Positions 11,231-22,754 of a stretch of 64,000 nucleotides of DNA are shown in pieces; within the stretch, counting starts at the first letter, position 1; each line of letters begins with the position of its first letter. The position numbers were made by a program, and so were the translations under genes. Origin of the DNA: Meconema thalassinum (lineage: Eukaryota; Arthropoda; Insecta; Orthoptera; Tettigoniidae); assembly GCA_946902985.2 (NCBI GenBank), contig OX336389.2, positions 978,394,084 to 978,458,083 on the forward strand, written 5' to 3'. The notes beneath the pieces were generated by a model, which saw nothing but the letters and a program-made list of their open reading frames with translations, had not been told where the DNA came from and did not search any database.

Positions 11231-12480
11231 CTTTTCACATTTCTCAAAAATGAGGAAAAAGTCGACTTATGAGATCGATCTGGGCCAATGTGTGTGTGTC
11301 AGTCTGTCTGTCCTTCTGTCTGGCTGGTTGCGTGTGTGTCCCCCCCTATCAACTCCTAAACGGCTGCAGCTACCAGAACAAAATTTGGTATGAGTAAAGA
11401 TACCTGAATATCTCTATGCCGTATTTGAAAATGATGTCTGTGCTACCAACTGCTGAAAAATCGCAATTGAAATTTGAGCTCCATGTTGGATATCTTGGAA
11501 GGTATGCATGGGAGCTATTTCAAAATTGGCACACGTATAGATAATAATATTTCAGTTTAATTTCCAGGAGGCCATATATGACAGTGTTGCCAAAATTTTT
11601 CTAAATCTGCTGATATGTCCTATTTTTAAATGCATATAACTTCTTCACTATCAATTGGAATTCAACCAAACTTCGTATGTTCTATGTATACATAAACAGA
11701 TATGACTGAGCGTATTCTTAAGAGCCACCAAGGCTGCCAACTGCTAATGAATGCTTTCAATTTATTTTATCAAAATACCAATATATCAGAAAGTATGCAA
11801 GCCGTCAGCTTTAAACTATGCACACGTATAGTACCTGACATTCTATATTAATTTGGAGTAACTGATATACGTCAGTGCTACCAACATGATTCTAAGCCTG
11901 CTGATAGGCCCAATTTAAAATACATGTAACTTCTATACTATCATTTGGATTTCAACCAAATTTCATATGTGCTGTGTGACAATAACATATATGACTATGC
12001 GTCTTCTTAAGAGCAACCAGGGCTGCCAACTGTTATTAAATGGTGTCTCTATTTTTGTTACCCTAATATCAATATATCGGAAAGTTTGCAAGCCAATAGC
12101 TCTTAACTTTGCACACGTATAGTACTTGGCATTCTAGATTAATTTAGAGTAACTAATATACGTCAGTGCTGCCAACATGATTCTAAGCCTGCTGATATGT
12201 CCAATTTTAAAATGGCATATCAAAATTGGCATATCAATAGATCATATTATTTCAGATAATTTCTGACCAACACATGCATGACATTGTTGCCAACATGATT
12301 TTACGCGCGCTGTTAGGTCCAATGTCTAACTGCATGTAACGTCCATGCTATCCATTGGACTTCAACCAATTTTTTTTATTCTGTACCTTAAGAGATGGAA
12401 CTAAGAATATATTCAGTCACCAGGGCTGCCAACAGTAGTACTCTATTAGGCTACATTATGCCAGGTATAATGTATTTCGA
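11231..12480. repeat. Degenerate ~290-bp tandem repeat
   Basis: A unit of roughly 290 bp recurs three to four times. Landmarks are TGCTGATATGTCC at about 11608 and 12189 (TGCTGATAGGCCC at about 11898), GCACACGTATAG at about 11534, 11819 and 12110, and CTTAAGAGC at about 11710 and 12005. Copies are diverged, with GCTGCCAAC or GCTACCAAC spacers, and the last (12300-12430) is partial. Upstream, 11285-11340 is rich in GTGTGTGTC and CTGTCTGTC. Short phrases shared between units (TTCAACCAAA, AACTTCTA) suggest an old satellite-like expansion or the repetitive end of a transposon. Confidence 0.75.
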
Positions 12481-12636
12481 ACTGATTGGAAATTTCGATA
12501 TTACCAACTTAATTTCGTCATTATTCTAGATAGATCCATTTAGATTAATCATTGGCATGAATCTTAAATTTTAAGAAAAGTAGGCTCTTTAGTTCGTCAC
12601 GGAACGTCTTGTTTTAACTCTGAAATAACGTAACAC

Positions 12637-12654
12637 TGGTGTCATAAGTTAGGA
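12637..12654 (+). other. Possible retrotransposon primer-binding site
   Basis: TGGTGTCATAAGTTAGGA lies about 40 bases before the gag relic that starts at 12694. Primer-binding sites starting TGGTGTCA are, as I recall, frequent in insect gypsy elements. No LTR could be delimited upstream. Confidence 0.4.
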
Positions 12655-12693
12655 TTTAGTAATTGCAGCGTTAATAGCGACTGAAAATTGAAA

Positions 12694-13870
12694 ATGACTT
12701 CCAAGAAAGTAAGATTGAATGAGTTTAAGGTGGCTGATTTAAAGCATGAGTTAGAAGAACGCGATCAGGATACCAAAGCTGTACTGCAGTCGAGATTGAA
12801 GGTTGCTTTAATTATAGGCATGAGGTAGGGATCCCGAAAATATGTTGTTTGAAATAGCCGGTGACTTGAGTACCCTCGCAGTGATGTTCAAGGAAACCTT
12901 TTCTGAATTAGAAAAGATAATTCCCCAGTGTTCCAACAGTCAAGCCGAAAATTGTAAGAGATTGGAAGACAAATTAAATGACAATTCCAAGGCTTTAGAA
13001 GAGAAATTGACTTCTAATTCTAGGAATCTAGTAGCAGAATTAAAACCTGAACTAGAACATGAAGCGAGTGAGGTTAATGAAGGACTTGAAAGAGTGGAAA
13101 CGGACGTCGAAAGCAAAATATCAGCCATGGAAAATGAAATGCAATTGCTCCGGACGGAGATCACTCAGTTTGGCGCTATCAAACCCAGGCCAGAATCAGG
13201 GTATGATACGAGGATCATGCATCAGTAATCACCTACATACGATGGTAATACTCCTTGGTCCCTGTATAGGAAACAATTTGAAGCCGCTGCTATTGCAAAT
13301 GGTTGGTCTAAGGAAGAGGAGGCTATTGGACTTGTGATTACTCTTCGTAGTGACGCGCTGAATATCCTCCAGGCCATTCTATACAGTGAACAGATTGATT
13401 ATGATTCCCTCCTGGCCCGATTGAGATGCGGTATGGGAACAAGCATCTACAACAGGTGTATCATAATAGCCAACTACTCAACAGATGTCAGAAACGTGGG
13501 GAGTCACTACAGGAATTTGAGGCAGATATCGCACGTCTCATTCAGATGGCGTATCCTTCAGCTCCATATGACTTCGTTTCGTAGCTGTCTGTACACTCTT
13601 TCGTAACAGGTCTGAACGATCAAAAACAGCACACCCAAAGACACTGAATGATACCTTAGCTCGTGCATTAGAATTTGAAGCTGCTACGCAATCATCAATG
13701 GTACAAGCGCAACTCCGACAATGGGGCGAAGATGAGACATTAGACGAGAAACTGAAAGAATTATTAAGAAAGTTCTTCCTGACATGGATCTTTCATCCCG
13801 AAGGCGAGAATTACGTTGTTGAAACTGTGGAAAACTGGGGCATGTCCGAGATCGTTGCCACGAGGTTACG
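12694..13870 (+). pseudogene. Ty3/gypsy gag relic with SAP-like N-terminus and zinc knuckle
   Basis: A broken capsid gene with recognisable modules in order. 12694-12828 reads as a short frame from ATG with LNEFKVADLKHELEERD, a SAP-type helix-turn-helix that usually binds AT-rich DNA. 12842-13228 is a charged coiled coil (repeats of LEDKLNDNSK / LEEKLTSNSR type). 13234-13600 carries capsid motifs (SLYRKQFEAAA, LVITLRSDALNILQ, then in another frame SLQEFEADIARLIQMAYPSAP). 13817-13858 encodes a CCHC knuckle (C-x2-C-x4-H-x4-C) whose second residue is a TGA stop where Trp is usual. At least four frame breaks or stops. No pol follows, so the copy is truncated. Confidence 0.8.
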
Positions 13871-15384
13871 AACAGTCAGGAAAACTAGAAAGGTCCGGTG
13901 CTAAGGGGCAAGCATCACGAGGTGGCCCTATTGTTCCCAAAGGAAAGGTCCAAGTTATTTCTCCTCAATTTAATTTTGTAATGTCTCCCCAATTGGGAAA
14001 TGAGTAAGCGCTATTTAGATACAACAGCCCGCACGAAGACGGCGGGTTAGTACAGACAGGTTACATTGTCGACAGGTAGGCTGAGACTGCCGGTTGGGGA
14101 CCGGGTGTAGCAGGATGCCTCTACGGCAAGGAGAGGGGGGGATCACGCCACCGCATGGGCCAATAGCATTATTCTAACACATAATTACCAACTTACATAA
14201 TAATTACATAGAGTAAATATATGAGTAACATAGTTGAACAACATACATAGAATAATAATAACCCCACAGTATGAAATAGTTAACTCACATTAAATAATAA
14301 TGTTACAATTTAGAACAAATTTTGAATAAGAAATAAAAATGACATGTTAGTAACTTAATTTCAAATCAAGGCGATGAACCGGTTTTCTTTCACGTAGGCC
14401 TTCTGGGTAACGTCTAAGAGGAGATTGCGAAAATCGCTTTGGAAAGTTCTGAGAACGCCCTTCAGGTGAGCTATCAGTCGTTTCACTAACCATAGTAGAT
14501 GCGGGGGTTGGCTATCTTGCAATAGACTGCCTAGTACTGCGCCCGTTTGACTGGAGTCGAACGGACACACATGCATGAATTTCGAAAACAGCGGCAGCAC
14601 GAGATCAAACGTCTCAGGGTATATCTGGGCACACAAAAAAGTTAACTAACTAGCTGGCTGATTTTAAAATCCACACATCAGTAGGGATGAAAGGGATTTA
14701 TGAAACATCACAAATAACACTGTTTTAAAAACAAGATTAACAATTTATTTGTCCTTCTCATGCATCCTAAACTAAAATGAATATCTCCCACGGAGAAAAA
14801 CGTAAACTAAAGCACACACTCCTGTAAAAGAAACATCCTAGCCCCCTATCTAAAATATCAAATTGACTGTCAGATCACTGCATAATTATCCTATCAAAAT
14901 TCAAAATATGTACACGATAGCACTGAGTAGTGTGAGTTGAACAGAAATTATCAGTCCATCTGTCACTCACCATTAATTATATACATATTTACACGTTATT
15001 TCTAGACGTTCAGACTCATTAGCAGTCCATTCTGACATCTCAAAAACTAATTCACTGAAGTTCACTGTCCTGACACTTTTATTTATGTTTACACAATTAT
15101 ATTTCCAAAATGATATTCAACATTCGGCTGATGAGTCCAAGTATTTGTTTGTCCATAATAATTTATGTAATTCAATTTCATTATGTGTGTTCATGGAAAT
15201 GGTTTCGAATAAAAGCTTCCATAATATTGAATAAATTCAAACACCATCCCTAGAATCATCTTCTTTCAGCATCAATTCATTTATAACAATAACGAATTAC
15301 ATTACGGTGTTAATTAACTTATTCATGACAATAACAATTTAATTGCAGTTCTTCATTCAATTGTTTACAATAATTTAAATAATA
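13871..15384. other. No gene recognised
   Basis: A GC-richer patch (14030-14160) is followed by AT-rich sequence. A 91-codon minus frame (14636-14361) shows no motif I know and has no supporting context. The rest looks like non-coding spacer or decayed retrotransposon. Confidence 0.45.
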
Positions 15385-15395
15385 TCATATTAATA

Positions 15396-15628
15396 GGCCA
15401 ACGGCCTGGCCATGTTGAAACACCGGATCCCATGATAACTCAGCAGTTAAGCAACATTGGGCGTGGTTGTAACTTGGATGGTATACCGGTTCTAGGTACT
15501 GCGCGCTGTTGGTCAACATAAGGAGGAGCGGAAAGGCCCTGGCCACCCTACCGCACGAAAACTCCGTCTGAGGATAGCTTCTTCGGAGGCTCGGACCTGC
15601 CTTCGGGCGAATACCAATTACATTTACG
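15396..15628 (+). mobile_element. 5S-rRNA-headed SINE
   Basis: A 233-bp short interspersed element flanked by a perfect 11-bp target duplication TCATATTAATA (15385-15395 and 15629-15639). Its first ~120 bp follow 5S rRNA: GGCCAACGGCC at the start, AGTTAAGCAACATTGGGC (box A region), then GTTGTAACTTGGATGGT (box C region), and CTGTTGGTC at the end. These are the internal RNA polymerase III promoter parts. The ~110-bp body contains CTGGCCACCCTACCGCACG, shared with the tRNA-headed SINE at 19.7 kb. It is not a functional 5S gene: the helix partners are mutated and it is mobile. Confidence 0.88.
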
Positions 15629-15639
15629 TCATATTAATA

Positions 15640-18600
15640 TTCAGCTGACATTGCATATTCTCAAAATTTATTAAACAGTCCTGCACAAAATCACGGAAAT
15701 TATTATATTTATTATTTAGCGTCAAGGCATTTGGAAAGGCTTTTTCAAAACTAATGGGATTTACCACACATCAATTTACGTTTAACATTGAGCATCAGAA
15801 GTGGCGAGTGAAAAGTTTAGCGATTAATCTAGAATCCTACTGAAGACGGGAAGAGCTGATTATAATGGCGCATTCAAACAACCCTTCTTTTCATATTCAT
15901 AAATACCACTTATTCACATAAAATGGGGCGATCACTATGTCTGACCCCTCTCTTATTTATCTTATTTTATACCTTCTTTTCATATTTTATAGGGATTAAT
16001 ATCATTCCCTCAACACTGGCATTATATTTATATTTTTCATTACTCATTACAAGACTACCTAAAGTTCCATAAGCTCTCACTTCGATTGAGTCATGTCACT
16101 GGCATGCAACTCAAACAAAAATTATTTAAATGAACCAAACTATCCGTACCATATGGGTAGATTATTAGCTTGGGAATAACCTAACCCCCAAGGGAAGATG
16201 ATGAAGAAAAAGGAAGTGGGTTTCGGACCGGAGAAAAGGGATGGAGAAATAGGAAGAGAGTTTGACATAAGTTATAATTATGAGTACTTGCTCAAATGCA
16301 ACAAGTGGTGAAAACCCTATCAACAGATTTATTTTTATTGAATAGGAAGAGTCAAGGAAGACAGGATATTGCCTAGCCGTTATGTTAGAGAAATGATAAA
16401 ACAAAGAACAAATCTTTAATTTATTTAACAATGTAAAAGGAAGAAGTTTTGTAACAAATATATAATTTTGATTTCTATAAACAATTGGGGTCGCAGACCT
16501 CCGAAAACATCTAAAGCGTGCGCCAGGCAATTGATAATTCTTCTGGTTTCAAACCTTTTATATGCTTGAAAATCTTCGTAAGATTTTGAAATGAAGAAGA
16601 TAAATAAATGAAAATTTTAAAGATAACTGACGTGATTAAAGTTAAACAATAAATCAAGTACAAGGTGTGTACTTTAAGAATTTCTAGGTAAATATCTTAG
16701 AAAGAGTAACAATTTCGAAAGTAACAACAACAAAAAGCAGGAAGAATAAAATAGAAGTTTCTATAACTTCTTATATTAATAGAGAAATACTTAGTTGGAT
16801 TATACAAATAGGGCAGGTCACTTATTGTGAAACCTGAAGAGAAAATCGAAAGGCAGTTTCTAGAACTCCTATGTTTAAGTAGGGATCACGAGAAAAAAAG
16901 GGGCAAGTTTCCCTTTCGTGAAACCTAGAGATAACTCACTTACGAGTTGAAAGAATTGTATTCCCTAATTAGAAGGGAGAAACAATATAATTTAAAGCGT
17001 GTACTAGACACGAAGTTTACAGAAATTAATTCGTTGTACGTGGAACAAGAAAAGGAGGGCACTTATTGAGAGTGACACCTCATTGAAAAAAGACCTAAAG
17101 TAACAATTTTATTATTTTGGTTTGTTAGTAAAGGGTTTGGGAAGGATCAAATGGGATTGTGGAAAAGTGTTCATGGCCGTATTTATTTTACACGGACGAG
17201 CGCGACGCGGATGAAAGGTTGAACAAGCACTGTTTTCACTATAGTCTGTTGATATAGTTGAAAAGTTCACTGTAGTAGCACAAAAAGTTGATGGCAAAGA
17301 AAGTTATTGCAATGGTGGAAAATAACTAGTTACACTAGATTTGCGAGAATCTATTGCTTGAGAAAGTTGTAGGTTATAGTTGAATGCGCCAGAGAAAATC
17401 CCAAAGGAGGAAGAAAAATTAGACATTGATTAGCAGTTCATAAGGAAGATTCCTTAGTTTGAAAAAGTATTCCCATATGTGAGTGGAAAATACATGACAG
17501 TATAACTGGTAGATAGAGTGCAGATTCTGGAAGGTTCCAGAGCAATCATGACTGAAGAATTGGGCAAAAGTTAGTCCAGCGGTGGAACAAGCTAAGTATT
17601 TTATAGACAGTGGGTAATTTAATGATATCCCACGTTGTGAGAAAATCTCTCATTTAATAAGCATAAGAAATGCTGCTTCATGTTAAGATTGGCTTAGATA
17701 GACAAAAGCCCAACATAGAAAATCCCGCGAAGGATGATTATTGCCCCAAATATAGAAATCTCACACTGCCTATAAAATGATAATTAAAAAGCATGTAGCT
17801 ATTTAAAATCAATTAAAATAAGTTGAAGAACGTAGAAGTAGTACTTAGCTTTGCTTCATGACGAAGGCGATGTTCCTTTTGACGGTTGATACTAAAATTC
17901 TAACATGGCGTAGAATTTAAAAGTTTGCCTCTCGAGTTGAGGAGGCGAGCTTTAGTTAAGCTCTAACTGACTGGGTCGACTTCCGACGTGCAAGTGAGGG
18001 ATGCTAGACGCAGCGAAAGTACACTGGCCTAGACGGCATGTCCAACGAGAAGTTGAGTGCACTGAGAGGGTGAGAGGTTGCTCACGACACGGAGACAAGT
18101 CGAGACGAAGTGTAGAAGTGAAGTGACCGAGCGAGCGGGCTGCGCGCGCGGAGAAGAGAGCAGTAGGAGGAGGGGAGAAGAGGAGGAAGCGAGCGAGTAG
18201 GGGAGGAAACAAAGAGGTTGTACATAAACATGAAAAAACTTTACAAAAACAAAATATTTCTTGGAGCGGTGTCTTCACGGAGTAGTGGGTTGGTGAAGAA
18301 CACGACGCCCTGCGGATTAATATAGAAGTCTTCATGGTTTGAAGCAATGGAAGTTCGGAAGGCAGCGATGGGACGCTGTCAGGCTGGTTTGACGGAATAT
18401 GCGTTTCTGTAAAAAACTGACAGAAAGAATGAACAAATGCACGGGGCAAACAGGAGGTAGCAGTTCGATGTTGGTGTGTGCTGGAATGAAATGAAAATAA
18501 ATGGACTGATAGAAAGTAATGAAGAACAGCAAACGCTAATTCTTTCTTTCCGTGTATTTCCATAAATACACCACCATAGTTGTTTAATTTCACTATTTTT

Positions 18601-18650
18601 CCCCATTATATTAATGCTCTTAAACAGTCACCTACTTCACAAATCCTCCC
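15640..18650. other. No gene recognised; AT-rich spacer with a GC-rich island
   Basis: Mostly AT- and purine-rich sequence without convincing frames. A GTGAAACCT phrase occurs at about 16828 and 16918. The island 17940-18215 is rich in CGAG/GCGAGCG and could be a promoter-like or LTR region. The 213-codon minus frame across it (18593-17952) is low-complexity (Ser/Leu/Pro) and I do not accept it as a gene. Frames near 16165-16530 and 17112-17297 also lack any recognisable motif. Confidence 0.45.
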
Positions 18651-18853
18651 CTAATTTATACATGATTTATTCCAACTGGAACAGCCTTTCGTTTCTTTCA
18701 TATATTTCACCAATATGACGTCACTAAAATTATTTACTTGTGCATAAGTTGACTGATTTTTATAATCTTATATTGTGTTATCCATTACACTGTAACCTCC
18801 TTTAATAACAGCGGATATTATATCACTAATCATATTATTCAGAAAATGTCTTA

Positions 18854-18885
<32 letters not shown>

Positions 18886-18887
18886 CG
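18854..18887. repeat. (TTA)n microsatellite
   Basis: About eleven TTA triplets in a row. Confidence 0.85.
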
Positions 18888-19039
18888 TCGTTGATATTTC
18901 ATTATAATGTTCTAAATCCAATCTTCGCATTATCCACTGATCTGATTTTTCATTATACTTCGTGCAGTATCAGACATTCATAATTTATCACATCATTCCT
19001 AATTTATTTACATTAATCATCGTTAATCGATATTAATTA

Positions 19040-19166
19040 CGATGTAATTACTATGGTTCCTAAATTGCGAATTGTGTATATTGTGTGTTATGTTATTGTT
19101 GGTGATTTTCTGTATTTCTGTATTTGTACAATTTGCCACCGGGGTATTACCCCCATTTGCAAATTT

Positions 19167-19255
<89 letters not shown>

Positions 19256-19258
19256 CCT
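19040..19258 (+). mobile_element. LINE 3' end with hairpin and (TAA)n tail
   Basis: The sequence GCCACCGGGGTATTACCCCC (about 19135-19154) forms a GGGG/CCCC hairpin, followed by TTTGCAAAT and then a long TAA array (19170-19255). The same order (CACCGGGGG..CCCCC, TTGCAAAT, tandem tail) is found on the minus strand at 28.02-28.07 kb with a TGAA tail. I read this as the conserved 3' end of a CR1-like LINE whose tail is made of short tandem units. The left limit is approximate; the copy is extremely 5'-truncated. Confidence 0.65.
19170..19255. repeat. Long (TAA)n array
   Basis: About 28 nearly perfect TAA repeats. The poly-Ile and poly-Tyr frames across it are artefacts. Confidence 0.95.
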
Positions 19259-19544
19259 GGCTAATCATAGTTAATCATAGTTGAGCCTCATTAAACCTGT
19301 TACATCAATCGTTAATAGATTTTTACTCCTATGATCTCGTGTTAATTATTATTAATCACAGTTGAACGTAATTTATGGATGACCCCTAAAGGATGCGATT
19401 AATTACTTACAAATTAACAGTATTTTTAGCTACGCCTGAGTACAAAATTACGTCAATAAAATAATTTCAAAATAATGATTCACTTCAACATATTTAAAGA
19501 CAGTTGTACTCACACAATTTATAATAATATATTATTATTATTAT

Positions 19545-19835
19545 GAACCCACGTCATCGCGCAGTGGCTAGCATCGTTAGCTGCCACCCGAGAGGTCCCG
19601 AGTTCGATTCCCAACTCTTCCAAAAATTCAAAGTCTTGGCATGGCTTTCTCAGCCTCACTATGCTAACTGAGAAACTGACGACTGCTGTGGGAGTAGAAG
19701 AGAAAAGGAGTGGAATGGAACTGGCCATCCTACCGCACGTAAACACCGGCTCAGGATGTCTGGTTAATGATCTCTTGACATGGCCAAGAACTCTCATCCC
19801 TTGTGTATATGACACTCTTTGTTCGTAGATTATTA
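19545..19835 (+). mobile_element. tRNA-headed SINE
   Basis: The head carries a box A-like stretch (CGCGCAGTGGCTAGCATCG) and box B (GAGTTCGATTCCC) near 19610. The body contains CTGGCCATCCTACCGCACG and AAACACCGGCTCAGGAT, shared with the 5S-headed SINE at 15.4 kb. The tail runs into ATTATTATTATTAG. The boundaries are estimated because the ends lie in ATT repeats and no clear duplication is visible. Confidence 0.75.
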
Positions 19836-19871
19836 TTATTAGTAGTAGTAGTAGTACGGTAGTAGAATAAT

Positions 19872-20176
19872 ATAACCCCTGACGCTACAGCCCATGAAGA
19901 GCCTAGGCTTACCAAGCAACCGCTGCCCAGCCATTTGGCCTGCAGATATTGGGGTGACGCATGGTCAGCGCATTGGGTCCCCTCGGCCGTTAATCTTGGT
20001 TTTCGTGACCGGGGCGTTGCCTCACCGTCAGACAGCTACTCAATTGTCCTAACAAGGCTAGGTGCACCCCGCTCCAGCCCTCATATCAGTTTCTAAAATC
20101 CCTGACGGAGCCGGCAATCAATCCCGGGGCCTCCGGGTAAGAGGCAGGCACACTACCCTAACACTACGGGGCTGTC
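19872..20176 (-). mobile_element. tRNA-derived SINE
   Basis: On the minus strand it begins AGCCCCGTAGTGTTAGGGTA, followed by a box B-like stretch (GGGATTGATTGCCGGC) and a body with GACGGTGAGGCAACGCCCC. The head resembles a tRNA and the whole resembles SINEs that I recall from orthopteran genomes. It is a diverged copy with internal length changes. A second copy of the same family lies next to it at 20228-21650. Confidence 0.75.
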
Positions 20177-20444
20177 AGTAGTAGTATTAATATTTAATTA
20201 ATGGTACAACTGTTAGCTCATTCACTAAAAATGCTGTGGCACTACAGCCCATTAAGGGCTAACCAAGCAACCACTGCTCAGTCATTTGCGGGGTGACGCG
20301 TGGTCAACGCGTTCGACTGTTGATCTTTGCCTTCTTCACCGGGGCACTGGTTCTCTGATCAGACAGCTACGGATACGGTTCTCAATTGCCCTCAAGAGGC
20401 TGAGTGCACTCCCGTCCAGGCCTCATGTCAGTTTCTAAAATCCC

Positions 20445-21556
20445 CCCAGGGGCTCACATCTAGTGGGACGTGGGTTGGTGACCACGGGACCCCAGCTGAG
20501 TCCGGCATTGCTTCCACACACTTGTGCCGGGCTCCTCTCTGTCTTCTTTCCTGTCGACCTCCCTTGGTCAACTCTTGTTCTTTTCCGACCCCGACGGTAT
20601 TAGGGTGTCCGAGGCCTATGGAGTTTTTTATTGGCTCCCCGTGTATCTAAATTCCCTTTAGCGATTTGTTTTTCATCTACACTCCATTTTGTAGGTATTT
20701 TTGGTCTACGTTGCGTTTTGTAAGTTTTTTCTATCTAAATTGCATTTTGAAAGTGTTTTCAACCTCATTGCATTTTGTAAGGATTGACAATCTAAATTGC
20801 TTTTTAGTAAGTCTTTCAATATAGGGGTGGAACTTTTGTGAGCATTTTGAATTTCAATTGCATTTTGTATTTTCAACCTAAACCGCTTTTTGGAAGTATT
20901 TTCAATCTAAATTGCATTTTGTAGGGTGCGCATTCTGCAAGTATTTGGATTCTCAATTGCATTTTGTGGGTATTTTGAATCTAAATTACATTTTATAAGT
21001 ATTTTCAATCTAAATTGCATTTTGTAAGTATTGTCCATCCAATTGAGTAGTTTGAATCCACCATGCATTTTGTAAGCATTTTCAATTTCAATTGCAGTTT
21101 GTACGTATTTTGAATATCAATTGCACTTTGTGATTATTTGGAATCTGAAATGCGCATTTTACAATCTAAATTGCATTGTGTATTTTCAATTTCAATTGCA
21201 TTTTGTAAGTAATTTGAACCTCAATTGCATTTTGTATGTATTTTCAATCTCATTTGAATTTTGTAAGTATTTTGAATTTCACATGCATCTTGTAAGTATT
21301 TGGACTGTGCATTGCATTTTGTACGAATTTTTCAATCTATTCCTTTCGTTTGTATGTTTGTTCTAAATTCCCTTTTGTAAGTATTACCGCTCTCCATTTT
21401 GTGAGTAGTTTCAATCTGAGTTCCTTTTTGTAAGTATTTTCCTTCTCACTTAATTTTCGTTCTGGTTTCCTCTTCATTGCCATTTTCTCTATCACCCAGA
21501 CCATTAGGGGCCGATAACCTAGATATTATGCCTCTTAAAACAACAATTATCATCAT
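20445..21556 (+). mobile_element. Element inserted in a SINE, carrying a minisatellite
   Basis: About 1.1 kb lies between two near-identical 16-bp target copies. The 5' part (20445-20640) reads GTGGGTTGGTGACCACGGG...CTCCCTTGGTCAACTC-like text. The 3' end (21495-21556) reads AGGGGCCGATAACCTAG, then TTAAAACAACAATTATCATC, a short-repeat tail typical of a LINE or SINE 3' end. The middle 20640-21450 is a degenerate ~36-40-bp tandem array. No protein is encoded. Similar 5' and 3' ends are familiar to me from orthopteran repeats, from memory only. Confidence 0.7.
20640..21450 (+). repeat. Degenerate ~36-40-bp minisatellite
   Basis: About twenty diverged copies of a unit near AATTGCATTTTGTAAGTATT followed by TTCAATCT. 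Units differ by substitutions and small indels. It lies wholly inside the inserted element at 20445-21556. Confidence 0.85.
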
Positions 21557-21655
21557 CAGTTTCTAAAATTCCTGACGTTGCGGGAATCGAGCCCGAGTTC
21601 TAAGGGCGAGAGGCAGGCGCTCTACCCCCACACCAGTTACCCTAGTTATCAGTTA

Positions 21656-22226
21656 TATTCACTAAAATTCGTAAGTATGGGTACTCGTATATTTACTTCA
21701 GTTTGATAAGTCTGTAGGAAAATATTCGTTGAGCAGGGACAAAAGAATTTCCATTGTTCTTAAGGTTTTGTATTTTTCTCGGAATCCTTACTCAACTAAA
21801 GCGTGTGACCTTCAACCAGAGCAGGCACTAATGACGCAATGGGAGGTGAGGACGAATCATCTCCTCACCACAAGTCAGCCAGAGACAGATTACGGATTTG
21901 TTAAAACGAGACCTTGGATATCATTCATGGACAAATCACATGTCCACGGCCAGGAGTGCTCTAGAGGTGATTGATTGTCTTTAGAATTGAGCAGCTAGTC
22001 CATAATATAAATATTTCTCCGCAAAAAAATGTAGAAGAAAGTAATCAGACACTGTGGTGCAATATCGTACTACAGTATTAGGAGAAAGGGAAGCACGCTC
22101 TTGCTCTCTCTGGAACAATTTAGTCACAAGCATTTCCCTGATTGGACATCATGGATCTGTAATAAAGTTCTATAAAGACGCCGTGTCGGTAATGTGAGTA
22201 GTGTAGTGCAGGGGCTATCGGAGAGC
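21656..22226. other. No gene recognised
   Basis: Short frames only (for example 21729-21974 plus, 81 codons) with no motif I recognise. Confidence 0.45.
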
Positions 22227-22625
22227 TCAGAGGGCGGTACGGAAAGTTTCTGAGAAGTGGATTGAATTGGAGTGAACCGATGGACAACATTTCTTGGAAA
22301 CCGGTCTATCTTTGACAGCGAAGGCACTGGATATACTGTAATTCAGTGAATGAACGAGATTCTGTACAGTGACTGTACTGTCCAACTGTGAAGCTACATT
22401 CACCTTGCCGAAGGACGCTAGTTTCAATACATTTTTCAAATGAATATCGGAGGACTCGTGCTTTATAATTCTTGAACGTAAATGATTCAAATCGGTTTCA
22501 CCTGATTTCGACCACGCTTGTTCGCTGTCAAATAATATCATAAACATGGAAAACAAAACAATGCGTTGCTTTCTTCACACCCACATAGCCAGGCTTGATT
22601 GTTATATATCTCTTCCTTAAAAATT
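22227..22625 (-). pseudogene. hAT-type transposase fragment (TTF-type zinc-finger region)
   Basis: On the minus strand the text runs QAWLCGCEESNALFCFPC (with a frame change), then QAWSKSGETDLNHLRSRI, KHESSDIHLKNVLKL and FGKVNVASQLD. This order matches the TTF-type zinc finger and start of the DUF4371-like region in a large group of hAT-related transposases (ZMYM1-like). Only this N-terminal portion is present; the catalytic part is absent and the frame becomes unrecognisable below about 22370. It is close to the left end of the long-TIR element but unrelated to it. Confidence 0.6.
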
Positions 22626-22754
22626 ATCAACTGCCTCTTCGCTATTTGAACATTTTCGACAATTTTCAACACTGCCAATGGTCTACCAAATTGTTAATTT
22701 CAAGTTTCTCTTCATCAGACCCCTGATAAAAAGTTTTATTTTGCAAACTACTTA

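Larger units (their letters stand above)
20228..21655 (-). mobile_element. tRNA-derived SINE, second copy, split by an insertion
   Basis: Same family as 19872-20176, with the 3' half at 20228-20444 and the tRNA-like 5' half at 21557-21655. The halves are separated by an inserted element bounded by a direct repeat (CAGTTTCTAAAATCCC at 20429-20444 and CAGTTTCTAAAATTCC at 21557-21572). Minus-strand head remnants include GAGGCAGGCGCTCTACC on the plus strand near 21610-21627. Confidence 0.75.

Noticed and set aside
11231..12480. CRISPR-like array from the regular spacing
   Set aside because: Units are ~290 bp, diverged throughout, without short identical repeats and unique spacers; the window is eukaryotic.
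14361..14636. 91-codon minus-strand frame as a small gene
   Set aside because: No motif, no context, and similar chance frames are frequent in this window.
15396..15518. A 5S rRNA gene
   Set aside because: Diverged from 5S, fused to a SINE body and bracketed by a target duplication; it is a SINE head.
17952..18593. 213-codon minus-strand frame
   Set aside because: Ser/Leu/Pro-rich low-complexity text over a GC-rich island, no recognisable domain, and competing frames in the same place.
19023..19274. Frames rich in poly-Tyr or poly-Ile
   Set aside because: Produced by the (TAA)n array on both strands.
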